A DNA stretch of 7,742 nucleotides from Thermoplasmata archaeon (GTDB lineage Archaea > Thermoplasmatota > Thermoplasmata > Lutacidiplasmatales > UBA184), in the NCBI GenBank assembly GCA_030039995.1, contig JASHUL010000094.1:1-7742 (forward strand), in the 5' to 3' direction. Below the pieces are notes generated by a model that was given only the letters and a program-made list of their open reading frames with translations, did not search any database and was not told the origin of the DNA. Made by a program: the position numbers and the translations under genes. Below, one piece after another: positions 1 to 5,079 of this stretch; position 1 is the first letter of the stretch; every line of letters starts with the position of its first letter.

Positions 1-638
1 ACGTAGGTCGGGCGCCGCGCCAGCCCGAGGCGGAGGTCGGTGCCCGCGCTGTCGCGGACCCGCAGCGAGCGACCCTTGGCGAGCGCGCGAGCGAGCGGGG
101 CCCCGGCTCGGGCGAGGGCGTCGGGGGAGACCATGGTCGCGCGGACGAGCTGGTCCGTCCAGGTCGCCTCGTCCACCCCGTATGCCCGGGCGAGGGATGG
201 ATACGGCCGCCCCAGCTCGAGCCGAGCGCCCCGGAGACCGGCCCGCCGAGCCACCTCGTACCATTGCTCGTTGAACGCGAACAGTTGGTCGACCTTGGCG
301 GGGGGCAATGCGTTGAGTCGGACCCGGTCCCCCGGCGCCCAGGGATAGATGTAGACGTCCGCCTTCGCGAGCGCCGCCCATTCGTGGGCGGCCGCTTTTC
401 CGAGGAGCTTGAACTCGTTCGCGTCGACCGAATCCCAGTACGCCCCTTCATCCTCGTACGAAATCAGGGGGAATGCGCCCATCCGTCGCGACTCCCGGGC
501 GAACGCGACCGCCCAAGGCAGCGTATGCGTCCATGCCTCGATGAGGACGTGTTCTCCTCGACGAAGTTTCAGGTTCTGTGCCAGGACGGAGTGCGCGAGC
601 TGTCCTCGGGTCTGAGGGGTAACGGGGTCGGGTCCCAT
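1..638 (-). CDS. M29-family aminopeptidase (aminopeptidase T-like), N-terminal part, cut by window edge
   Basis: The reverse strand is open from an ATG at 638 to the left edge, giving 212 residues with no stop. The N-terminus (LAHSVLAQNLKLRRGEHVLIEAW at about residues 14-36, then AFARESRRMGAFPLISY at 45-61) matches the start of M29 metallo-aminopeptidases: a helix, 'L.L..GE.VLIE', then 'A...GA.PL'. GTDLRLGLARRP near residue 199 fits the family's mid-protein 'GTDL' strand. M29 enzymes are usually about 370-410 residues, so roughly half is visible. The Glu/His/Asp metal ligands lie in the missing C-terminal half, so activity cannot be judged. These are cytosolic enzymes that remove N-terminal residues from peptides. 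ATG 638 puts the family start only about 13 residues before the first conserved helix. An in-frame ATG at 671 would add 11 residues (MRKVLSAPAVA). Neither start has a strong ribosome site. The assignment is by recognition, not search. Confidence 0.8.
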   Translation of the reverse strand, partial: MGPDPVTPQTRGQLAHSVLAQNLKLRRGEHVLIEAWTHTLPWAVAFARESRRMGAFPLISYEDEGAYWDSVDANEFKLLGKAAAHEWAALAKADVYIYPWAPGDRVRLNALPPAKVDQLFAFNEQWYEVARRAGLRGARLELGRPYPSLARAYGVDEATWTDQLVRATMVSPDALARAGAPLARALAKGRSLRVRDSAGTDLRLGLARRPTY

Positions 639-776
639 GGCCACGGCAGGCGCGGAGAGTACTTTGCGCATCGCCCCCGGAGCGCTCGAAACGTCGGCGA
701 GGACGGCGCCGGGCGCGTACCCAACGTCGAACGAAGACCGTAATATGGCGGGGCGCTCCGCTCCGCGGTCGGTCGC
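639..776. other. Divergent intergenic region between aminopeptidase and tRNA-Arg
   Basis: This 138-bp spacer separates the minus-strand aminopeptidase from the plus-strand tRNA. It is GC-rich except for one AT-rich patch at 741-746, which could serve as a TATA element for either direction. The aminopeptidase frame stays open through much of it, so a longer N-terminus (ATG 671) cannot be excluded. I see no other gene here. Confidence 0.5.
739..748 (+). promoter_or_regulatory. Candidate TATA box for tRNA-Arg
   Basis: TAATAT at 741-746 is the only AT-rich hexamer in the spacer and is centred about 33 bp upstream of the mature tRNA 5' end. Archaeal TATA boxes lie about 26-30 bp before the transcription start, so a leader of a few bases would fit. 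The palindrome-like composition means it could also act on the minus strand. No convincing purine-rich BRE is visible. Confidence 0.35.
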
Positions 777-850
777 GGGCCCGTAGTATAGCTTGGATAT
801 CACGGAGGCCTCCGGAGCCTCAAACCCGGGTTCGAATCCCGGCGGGCCCG
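777..850 (+). tRNA. tRNA-Arg (anticodon CCG)
   Basis: A full cloverleaf can be drawn. The acceptor GGGCCCG (777-783) pairs with CGGGCCC (843-849), all seven pairs Watson-Crick, with discriminator G at 850. T8 and A9 are 784-785. The D-arm is 786-803, with GG at 795-796. The anticodon stem GAGGC (805-809) pairs with GCCTC (817-821). The loop CTCCGGA holds anticodon CCG at 812-814, which reads the CGG arginine codon. The variable loop is AAAC (822-825). The T-arm CCGGG (826-830) and CCCGG (838-842) encloses TTCGAAT. There is no intron and no encoded CCA, as is common in archaea. The D-stem is weak: G10-C25 and U11-A24 pair, but A12/C23 and U13/U22 do not. Confidence 0.95.
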
Positions 851-858
851 TCCTGTGA

Positions 859-871
859 GGACAAAGTGTCC
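859..871 (+). repeat. Small hairpin just downstream of tRNA-Arg
   Basis: GGACA (859-863) and TGTCC (867-871) form a perfect 5-bp stem around AAG. It lies 8 bases past the discriminator base. There is no T-tract, so a classic terminator is not supported. An alternative pairing, GTCC 850-853 with GGAC 859-862, competes with it. It may influence 3'-end formation or trailer processing, or be chance in GC-rich DNA. Confidence 0.35.
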
Positions 872-895
872 CCGCGGACCGACACCGCAAAGTCA

Positions 896-914
896 GTACG
901 TCCGTGCGACGTAC
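896..914. terminator. Candidate terminator hairpin between convergent tRNA and methyltransferase
   Basis: GTACGTC (896-902), loop CGTGC, GACGTAC (908-914) is a perfect 7-bp inverted repeat. It sits 21 bp beyond the stop of the minus-strand methyltransferase and 45 bp beyond the tRNA, so it lies at the 3' ends of both units. On the minus strand a short TTT follows after four more bases. Archaeal termination depends mostly on T-tracts, so the hairpin could instead stabilise 3' ends. The structure is seen directly; its role is inferred. Confidence 0.4.
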
Positions 915-935
915 CCGAGCTGCCAGAAAGCAGCC

Positions 936-1670
936 TCAACCGGAACTGGCCGAATGGGCCGGTTTTCTGAAGACAAAGTCGAACGTGGGCGGGAACGCGC
1001 GCATCAGCGGATAGAGGCGGCGCCACCGGTGGGGGATGACCTCGATCGAGTAGTTCGAGCGGTACACCAGCGGGTCCCGGAAGCCGACCGCCGCCGCATC
1101 CTTTTTCAGCTGCCGGGGGCCCACGCGAAACCAATCCACGTCCCCCCCTTTCCACTCCCTCGCCTTGAACCTCTGAAAGTACTTTTGGCCGAGCTTCGGC
1201 GGGAGATACGACTGAAACGGGAGCATGCTGTGGGACTCGATCGGGTAGTACATGTTGGGCATTTGCCCGACCAGGGCCCCGCCGGGATTGAGCACGCGGT
1301 AGATTTCGGACAGGCACTGCCTTCGGGTGGAGGGAGGGAAGTGTTCGTACACACTCAGCAAAGTCACCACATCGAACGACCCGTCCCTGAAGGGAATGCT
1401 CTGGGCACCCGCTCGGGTAATCTTGATCCCTTGATGTTCCTCGGCGGAGTGCTCGAGGCGCGGGTCGATCCCAACGAACTCCACGCCGGTCTCTCTTTCC
1501 AACCGAGCGGTGATCTCCCCAAAGAACGCCCCGACATCCAACCCAGAGGCCGCTCCCGGAGCGAATTGGCGGATCAACGAACCCACGCGCGCGGAGAGTT
1601 CCTTGTCCCGATTCTCGCGGAGCGCTTCGGTCCACATCGAAGGGTCAGGGCCGGAAGACCCGCCGTTCAT
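936..1670 (-). CDS. Class I SAM-dependent methyltransferase (Methyltransf_11-like)
   Basis: This 244-residue protein has a Rossmann-type methyltransferase core. Motif I is LDVGAFFGE (residues 44-52), the acidic end of strand 2 is VGIDP (66-70), and motif II/III is the FDVVTLLSVYEHF stretch (99-111) followed by YRVLNPGGAL (124-133). After that comes PNMYYPIESHSMLPF..YLP (138-157), resembling an insert in methyltransferases often found near polysaccharide genes; it may contact the substrate. It is cytosolic with no membrane segment. The substrate is unknown. Motif I is atypical, with F where the middle glycine of GxGxG is expected. The start is ATG 1670, because residues encoded further upstream (the frame is open to 1961) are Arg/Pro-rich and overlap the permease 3' end. 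An alternative is ATG 1637 (M12). GGGG lies about 7 bases before ATG 1670, a weak ribosome site. Confidence 0.8.
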   Translation of the reverse strand: MNGGSSGPDPSMWTEALRENRDKELSARVGSLIRQFAPGAASGLDVGAFFGEITARLERETGVEFVGIDPRLEHSAEEHQGIKITRAGAQSIPFRDGSFDVVTLLSVYEHFPPSTRRQCLSEIYRVLNPGGALVGQMPNMYYPIESHSMLPFQSYLPPKLGQKYFQRFKAREWKGGDVDWFRVGPRQLKKDAAAVGFRDPLVYRSNYSIEVIPHRWRRLYPLMRAFPPTFDFVFRKPAHSASSG

Positions 1671-1884
1671 GCATTTCCCCGATAGGAATTCCAACGCCGT
1701 GCGAGTGCCATTCCCGGGTCCACTGCCGGCCCAATGTAAGCATTCCGCTCGTATGAAAAATGCCCGCTCGACAGTCCGGCCGACGGTCCGGGCAGCTCCC
1801 CCATTCTCTCTTTCCGCCAGTTGCCCTCGAACCCGGCTTCGAGAGCCCGGACGGCCTACGCGGGGCGCGTGGATCGCGCGTCGG
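1671..1884. other. Intergenic region between permease 3' end and methyltransferase 5' end
   Basis: This 214-bp gap lies between two minus-strand genes. It contains a hairpin with a T-tract that may end the permease transcript (1756-1793). Further along, at 1733-1742, the minus strand reads GCTTACATTG, a possible TATA-like element about 65-75 bp before the methyltransferase start. The methyltransferase is therefore probably transcribed on its own. No additional gene is supported. Confidence 0.45.
1756..1793 (-). terminator. Candidate terminator after NiCoT permease
   Basis: On the minus strand GCCCG (1793-1789) can pair with CGGGC (1766-1762) across 22 bases, and ATTTTTC follows at once (T5 at 1760-1756). 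A T-run after a GC stem on the coding strand is what archaeal or intrinsic termination would need. It lies 92 bp past the permease stop. The stem is short and the loop long, so support is modest. Confidence 0.35.
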
Positions 1885-3066
1885 CTACGTGGAGTCGAGG
1901 GGCCCCGCGGGCTCGCCCGGCGGAAGCCCCGACGGTGAGGGGGGCTTACCAAACCCGACATCCTCGAACCGCCTCCAGCGATAGACGGCGATGGAGACCG
2001 CCCAACTACCCAGAAACAGGAGGACGATGATGATCCCGCACCAGCCCCAGATCTCGATACCGTACGGCCCCTCCGAGTTGTTCAGCCAATTCATCGTATT
2101 CCAGAATCCGAACGGCCCGCCGGAGAGGCTGAGCTCGGACGCCAAGACGCCCAGGAGCTCGATGGTCCCGATCACGACGGCGACCAGGACCGAGATGACG
2201 GTCATGGTCAGATTGTAGTAGACCTTCCGGATCGGCTTCATGAACGCCCAGCCGTAGGCGAACCGCATCCCGAATCCGTCGGTCGTGTCGGTGAGCACCA
2301 TTCCGCAGGTGAACATGAACGGCAGCACCATCACCATCCAGAGCGGGAAATGTGCCGCGGCGGTGAAGACCGTGATCGAGATGAGCGCGACCTCGGAGGC
2401 CGTGTCGAACCCGAGCCCGAAGAGCACGCCGATCGGATAGATCTGCCACGGCTCGTCGACGAACTTGAACAGCTTTCCGAAGTAGCGGTTCATGAACCCG
2501 CGCTTTAGCAGCGTCTCTTCGAGCTTCTTCTGGTCGAGCTCTCCCGAGCGGAGCGACTTGAAGATCAGATAGATCTCCCAGAAGATCAGAAAGTTGATCA
2601 GCGCAATGACGTAGAGGAACGCCCCCGAGATGAGGGCGCCCAGGATCGCGCCGTCCATCTCGAACGCAGGCAGGTTCGTCACGATGAACGCGGTCGCCAC
2701 GACGAGGACGGCACTCATCGCAACGACGATCGTCGAGTGGCCGAGCGAGAACCAGGTGCCGACCGTCGTGGGGCGCTTGTCCTGCTGGAGCAGCTTCCGC
2801 GTTGTGTTGTCGATCGCGCAGATGTGGTCCGCGTCGACTCCGTGCCGCAGCCCGAGGGTATACGCGAGTATTCCCAGAGCCCAGAAGACCGGATACTGGG
2901 TCCCGATCCAGTAGGTGGCGTAGACGCCGAACCCCGTCGCCGCCGCGATGGCGGCATAGATCAGGAAGACCTTGATCCACTCCTGACGAGAAAGTACGAT
3001 GGGGTTTCGGACCTCCGTGAGCGGGTTGGGCACGTTCGCCGACAGCGAGGTCACGGCTACCCGCAC
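1885..3066 (-). CDS. NiCoT-family nickel/cobalt permease (HoxN/NixA type)
   Basis: This 393-residue membrane protein carries the NiCoT signatures in order: RHGVDADHICAIDNTTR (74-90), containing the diagnostic H75-X4-D80-H81; LGHSTIVV (108-115); LGFDTASEVAL (218-228); and LPFMFTCGMVLTDTTDG (248-264), then a YGWAF..PIRKVYYN block (271-285). Hydrophobic segments near 31-53, 59-73, 111-131, 143-168, 212-234, 241-258, 286-308 and 342-363 agree with the usual eight-helix topology. It imports Ni2+ and/or Co2+ across the cytoplasmic membrane; His75/Asp80/His81 on helix II act in metal recognition in the family. The N-terminal ~30 residues and the Pro/Gly-rich tail from about 371 make it longer than the usual 330-350. 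The start is GTG 3066 with no ribosome site, so it may be leaderless; GTG 3054 is an alternative. NikR is divergent from it, which favours nickel as substrate. Expression is probably repressed by Ni-NikR. Confidence 0.95.
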   Translation of the reverse strand: MRVAVTSLSANVPNPLTEVRNPIVLSRQEWIKVFLIYAAIAAATGFGVYATYWIGTQYPVFWALGILAYTLGLRHGVDADHICAIDNTTRKLLQQDKRPTTVGTWFSLGHSTIVVAMSAVLVVATAFIVTNLPAFEMDGAILGALISGAFLYVIALINFLIFWEIYLIFKSLRSGELDQKKLEETLLKRGFMNRYFGKLFKFVDEPWQIYPIGVLFGLGFDTASEVALISITVFTAAAHFPLWMVMVLPFMFTCGMVLTDTTDGFGMRFAYGWAFMKPIRKVYYNLTMTVISVLVAVVIGTIELLGVLASELSLSGGPFGFWNTMNWLNNSEGPYGIEIWGWCGIIIVLLFLGSWAVSIAVYRWRRFEDVGFGKPPSPSGLPPGEPAGPLDST

Positions 3067-3091
3067 TCGGAGGGGGGTCTAATACCTTCGG

Positions 3092-3113
3092 GTGTTTTCG
3101 CGAAACGTAACAC
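3092..3113. promoter_or_regulatory. Candidate NikR operator overlapping the permease promoter
   Basis: GTGTT (3092-3096) and AACAC (3109-3113) form an inverted repeat, and the right side extends to GTAACAC (3107-3113). From memory, GTGTTAC/GTAACAC half-sites with a 13-14 bp spacer are described for NikR of Geobacter-type organisms. Here the left half is GTGTTTT and the spacer is only 8 bp, so the sequence fits but the geometry does not. Inside lies a perfect 10-bp palindrome, TTTCGCGAAA (3096-3105). On the minus strand GAAAACA (3099-3093) sits 27-33 bp before GTG 3066, where a TATA element for a leaderless permease transcript would be. Protein bound here would block the permease promoter. Confidence 0.45.
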
Positions 3114-3257
3114 TCCACCGCGTGCTCGGCGGTCGGCGGACACACCGTTATCAGCGCGGCGGAGCTTCGCACAGAGGCGGTGACGTCGGGGTGAAGCGCG
3201 TCAGTCAGACCGATCGACACCGTCGCGGGTCGGGGCGCTCCGTCCGGGGCCGGAAGC

Positions 3258-3265
3258 GGAAGGAG
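3258..3265 (+). promoter_or_regulatory. Shine-Dalgarno sequence setting the nikR start
   Basis: GGAAGGAG at 3258-3265 matches the anti-SD end of 16S rRNA and ends 6 bases before GTG 3272. This is ideal spacing and the main reason for choosing that start over upstream GTG codons at 3191 and 3092. Confidence 0.65.
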
Positions 3266-3271
3266 CGGTAC

Positions 3272-3733
3272 GTGGTGCGTCTCGGCGTCTCGCTCGAGCC
3301 CGACCTCCTCGCGTTGCTGGACGGCTGGGTCCACGAGCGGAACTCCTCCAGTCGGTCGGAGGCCATCCGGGCGCTGATCCGCAAGGAACTCGCGGAGCAT
3401 GAGTTGGGCGACCCGGACTCCGACTCCGTCGGCAGCGTCCTGCTCCTCTACCGGCACGACGCGCCCAACGTACTTCGGCGGCTGACGGCCGTCGAACACC
3501 GTTGGGGAGCCCATGTCCGATCGTCGTCCCACGTCCATCTCGAGGGTGGATCCTGCATGCAGCTTATCGGATTGGTCGGCAAGCGCGCGGAGGTGGTCAA
3601 CGCCGCCGAGGACTTGCGGGGCGTCAAGGGCATCGCATTCGGCCGGTACTCGCTCGGCACTCCCCTGGTCGCGGGGGGGGCCACCGGGCACCGGCACCCG
3701 CATCACGACGAGCTCTCTGCGACGGACCACTGA
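3272..3733 (+). CDS. nikR: NikR, nickel-responsive ribbon-helix-helix repressor
   Basis: This 153-residue protein has an N-terminal ribbon-helix-helix DNA-binding domain: strand VVRLGVSL (1-8), then helices with SRSEAIRALIRKEL (27-40). A C-terminal ACT-like metal-sensing domain covers about 53-134. With the start at GTG 3272 the nickel ligands fall at H76, H87, H89 and C95, the same numbers as in E. coli NikR (EH76, H87-V-H89, SC95). In the family a tetramer binds Ni2+ in the cytosol at these sites and then represses nickel uptake genes. The divergent NiCoT permease is the obvious target, and autoregulation is possible. The start rests on a strong Shine-Dalgarno sequence and family length. 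A GTG at 3191 would add 27 Arg-rich residues. The C-terminus has a short histidine-rich tail (H140, H142, H144, H145, H153) beyond the usual domain end. A hairpin overlaps the stop codon. Confidence 0.93.
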   Translation: MVRLGVSLEPDLLALLDGWVHERNSSSRSEAIRALIRKELAEHELGDPDSDSVGSVLLLYRHDAPNVLRRLTAVEHRWGAHVRSSSHVHLEGGSCMQLIGLVGKRAEVVNAAEDLRGVKGIAFGRYSLGTPLVAGGATGHRHPHHDELSATDH

Positions 3734-3751
3734 CCGGACGGTCTCCGGTCA
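3731..3751 (+). terminator. Hairpin starting at the nikR stop codon
   Basis: TGACCGGA (3731-3738) and TCCGGTCA (3744-3751) form a perfect 8-bp stem with loop CGGTC, and the first three bases are the nikR TGA. No T-tract follows. It could slow or end transcription, protect the mRNA 3' end, or simply be chance. The structure is seen directly; its function is inferred. Confidence 0.4.
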
Positions 3752-3910
3752 CGAATCGTCCAACTCAGCGCGCAGGTCGCGGCCGGAAGGGCGTACCCTC
3801 CGTCGGTTCCTCTCCGGTTCGATCGCCGTTCTCGAGAGGCCCTGGGGTGTTCTTGTCCCCCGACGGTCGGCGGCAGCTACCACGTCACGGTCAGCCTCAC
3901 GCGGAACGCG
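3734..3910. other. Spacer between nikR and the small ORF
   Basis: This 177-bp stretch starts with the hairpin at the nikR stop. It has no stop codon in the nikR frame, but codon third positions are mixed until about 3857. From there to 3910 all 18 codons in the downstream gene's frame end in G or C. That suggests the following gene begins earlier than its first ATG. No TATA-like sequence stands out. Confidence 0.4.
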
Positions 3911-4198
3911 ATGTGGTATCTCTCGCTCGGCCTGGTCCCGCCCGAGGAACGGACGTTCGCCGAGAATCCGTTCCGACGCTTCGACCAACTCGTGGCGAAG
4001 CCGGCCGAGCTCGTGCCGATCGTGATGAAGCTCCGCGAGCGTCTGCTCCCGCCCGAGATCCTGGAGGGCGACACTCCGCTCGGCCACCTGAAGCGGCTCG
4101 CGCCCGCGGTCCACTTCTCGCGCACTCCCGGCAACTGGGGCGACCCGATGTTCCATCCGATGGGCGCGTCGGCGCCGGTGTGGAACGGCGGGGTCTGA
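3911..4198 (+). CDS. Small uncharacterised protein, possibly 5'-frameshifted
   Basis: From ATG 3911 this gives 95 residues that I do not recognise. The protein is soluble with no signal or membrane segment, and probably helical (LVAKPAELVPIVMKLRERLLPPEIL, about residues 27-51). It has a Pro/Trp/Gly-rich C-terminus (TPGNWGDPMFHPMG, about 72-85). Strong G/C third-position bias supports real coding. In the same frame the bias reaches back to about 3857 and encodes GGSYHVTVSLTRNA just before the ATG, yet no ATG, GTG or TTG exists in that frame after the nikR stop. Removing one base from the C5 run at 3857-3861 would join GTG 3847 or TTG 3853 to this frame, and GAGAGG (3834-3839) would sit 7 bases before GTG 3847. 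The true gene may therefore be about 3847-4198, frameshifted here by mutation or sequencing error. It is downstream of nikR on the same strand and ends 7 bp from a convergent methyltransferase. Confidence 0.6.
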   Translation: MWYLSLGLVPPEERTFAENPFRRFDQLVAKPAELVPIVMKLRERLLPPEILEGDTPLGHLKRLAPAVHFSRTPGNWGDPMFHPMGASAPVWNGGV

Positions 4199-4205
4199 GC
4201 GGGCG

Positions 4206-4883
4206 TCAGCGGGGCGGTGGCTGTCGGTGCCGCCGCCGCTCCAGGAGCGCCGTCGAGCGACCCAGGCGTCGGTCGAACACCTTCCAACCCTGCGGGCTCC
4301 CCGAATCGAAACCGAGGACTTCTCGGAAGAGGAAGCAGGGCTCGAAGACCGCCGCGACCTCTTCGAGCGACGGACGGTGGGGCGGGCCGACGTCGACCTG
4401 GACTTCGCGCGGGATCCACGTGAGGAGGAGGTGGCCCCGCGGGCGAATGACGCGCGCGAGTTGCCGGGCGTACGCGGCGCGGAGCCGGAGCGGTAGCGAG
4501 TGAAAGCACCCCGTGTCCAGAGCGAAGTCAAACCGACCCCGCGGGTACGGCAATCGGTCCGCGCTGGCGACCCGTAGCTCGACCGTGACCCCGGCGCGCT
4601 GGGCCCGGGCGCGGGCCACCGCGAGGGCGGTCGGCGCGACGTCCACGCCGACCACCCGATAGCCATGACCTGCGAGCCAGATCGCGTTCGTGCCGGTGCC
4701 GCACCCGATGTCGAGCACCGACCCCCGGGACGGCAGCTGCCGCTCCCGAAGGGCCCGGACCAGCCACGGCGACGGACGAGGCGAGTACCAAGGCATCCGC
4801 CGATAGTCCCGGCGGCGATACCACTGCTCCCAAGCGGAGAACTCCTTCCGCACGGCCCGTTGCCGAAGCGTCACTGTCGTCAC
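4206..4883 (-). CDS. Class I SAM-dependent methyltransferase (TehB/TPMT-like)
   Basis: This 225-residue protein has a canonical motif I, VLDIGCGTGTNAIWLA (56-71), an acidic strand-2 end VVGVDVAPTAL (77-87), and RVASADRLPYPRGRFDFALDTGCFHSL (104-130), where 'D.GCFH.L' is typical of TehB/thiopurine-type methyltransferases. RPRGHLLLTW (147-156) is the next core strand. The N-terminal EFSAWEQWYRRRDYRRMPWYSPRPSP (14-39) fits the lid region before the Rossmann core in that group. It is cytosolic and uses SAM; the acceptor is unknown and could be a small thiol, metalloid or other small molecule. The start is GTG 4883, preceded by GAGGAG with a 5-base spacer. The frame stays open to 5201, but the upstream peptide is Arg/Gly-rich and would overlap the ClC gene. 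GTG 4874 is an alternative. Confidence 0.87.
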   Translation of the reverse strand: MTTVTLRQRAVRKEFSAWEQWYRRRDYRRMPWYSPRPSPWLVRALRERQLPSRGSVLDIGCGTGTNAIWLAGHGYRVVGVDVAPTALAVARARAQRAGVTVELRVASADRLPYPRGRFDFALDTGCFHSLPLRLRAAYARQLARVIRPRGHLLLTWIPREVQVDVGPPHRPSLEEVAAVFEPCFLFREVLGFDSGSPQGWKVFDRRLGRSTALLERRRHRQPPPR

Positions 4884-4888
4884 CGCGG

Positions 4889-4894
4889 CTCCTC
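4889..4894 (-). promoter_or_regulatory. Shine-Dalgarno sequence of the TehB-like methyltransferase
   Basis: The minus strand reads GAGGAG, then 5 bases, then GTG 4883. This fixes the start against the long upstream open frame. Confidence 0.65.
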
Positions 4895-5067
4895 GCCGAC
4901 CGACCGTCCGTTTCGACCCGCGCGTAATCAACCTATCGGACGTGGGACGGGCGCCCCGGTAGGGATCGCCCCCGGAACGACCTCGGCGGGTCCAGCAAAC
5001 CCCATACGCCTTACGCGGGTCGACCGCCAACGCGTCCGTCGGGAGTCGTCCGCCGGCGGCGCGGTCC

Positions 5068-5074
5068 GAAGGTG
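5068..5074 (+). promoter_or_regulatory. Shine-Dalgarno sequence of the ClC gene
   Basis: GAAGGTG at 5068-5074 is followed by CATCC and then GTG 5080, a 5-base spacing. It supports the GTG start of the ClC protein. Confidence 0.55.
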
Positions 5075-5079
5075 CATCC

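Larger units (their letters stand above)
3067..3271. promoter_or_regulatory. Divergent nikR / permease promoter region
   Basis: This 205-bp region holds the promoters for the permease (minus) and nikR (plus). Near the permease end it has an AT-richer block (3091-3113) with a palindrome and an inverted repeat. The rest is GC-rich. The nikR frame is open through nearly all of it, giving a very basic Arg-rich peptide if translated. That peptide is unlike NikR N-termini, so the region is better read as leader and promoter. Confidence 0.6.
4884..5079. other. Divergent intergenic region between methyltransferase and ClC gene
   Basis: This 196-bp region should carry both promoters. GAGGAG (4894-4889, minus) is the methyltransferase ribosome site. 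On the minus strand GGTTGATTACG around 4924-4934 is the most AT-rich patch upstream of that gene. On the plus strand AAACCCCATACGCCTTACG (4997-5015) is a possible BRE/TATA-like stretch for the ClC gene. No additional gene is supported. Confidence 0.4.

Noticed and set aside
40..743. Plus-strand frames opposite the aminopeptidase
   Set aside because: The minus strand carries a recognisable M29 N-terminus; these are its shadows.
777..935. tRNA-Arg as an integration site for a mobile element
   Set aside because: No integrase, no repeated tRNA 3' end elsewhere in the window, and neighbouring genes look like ordinary chromosomal genes.
820..1635. Long minus-strand reading frame ending in GPAGIRTRV
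   Set aside because: Its end is the antisense of the tRNA T-arm, a familiar false-gene signature, and it is out of frame with the clear methyltransferase.
1671..1961. N-terminal extension of the first methyltransferase to 1961
   Set aside because: It would add 97 Arg/Pro-rich residues, overlap the permease 3' end, and has no family support; ATG 1670 fits better.
2006..3730. 574-residue minus-strand frame across nikR and permease
   Set aside because: It crosses two recognised genes in the wrong frame and has shadow-ORF composition.
3502..4503. 333-residue plus-strand frame across nikR end and beyond
   Set aside because: Out of frame with nikR and the small ORF, Arg/Pro-rich, overlaps the methyltransferase on the other strand.
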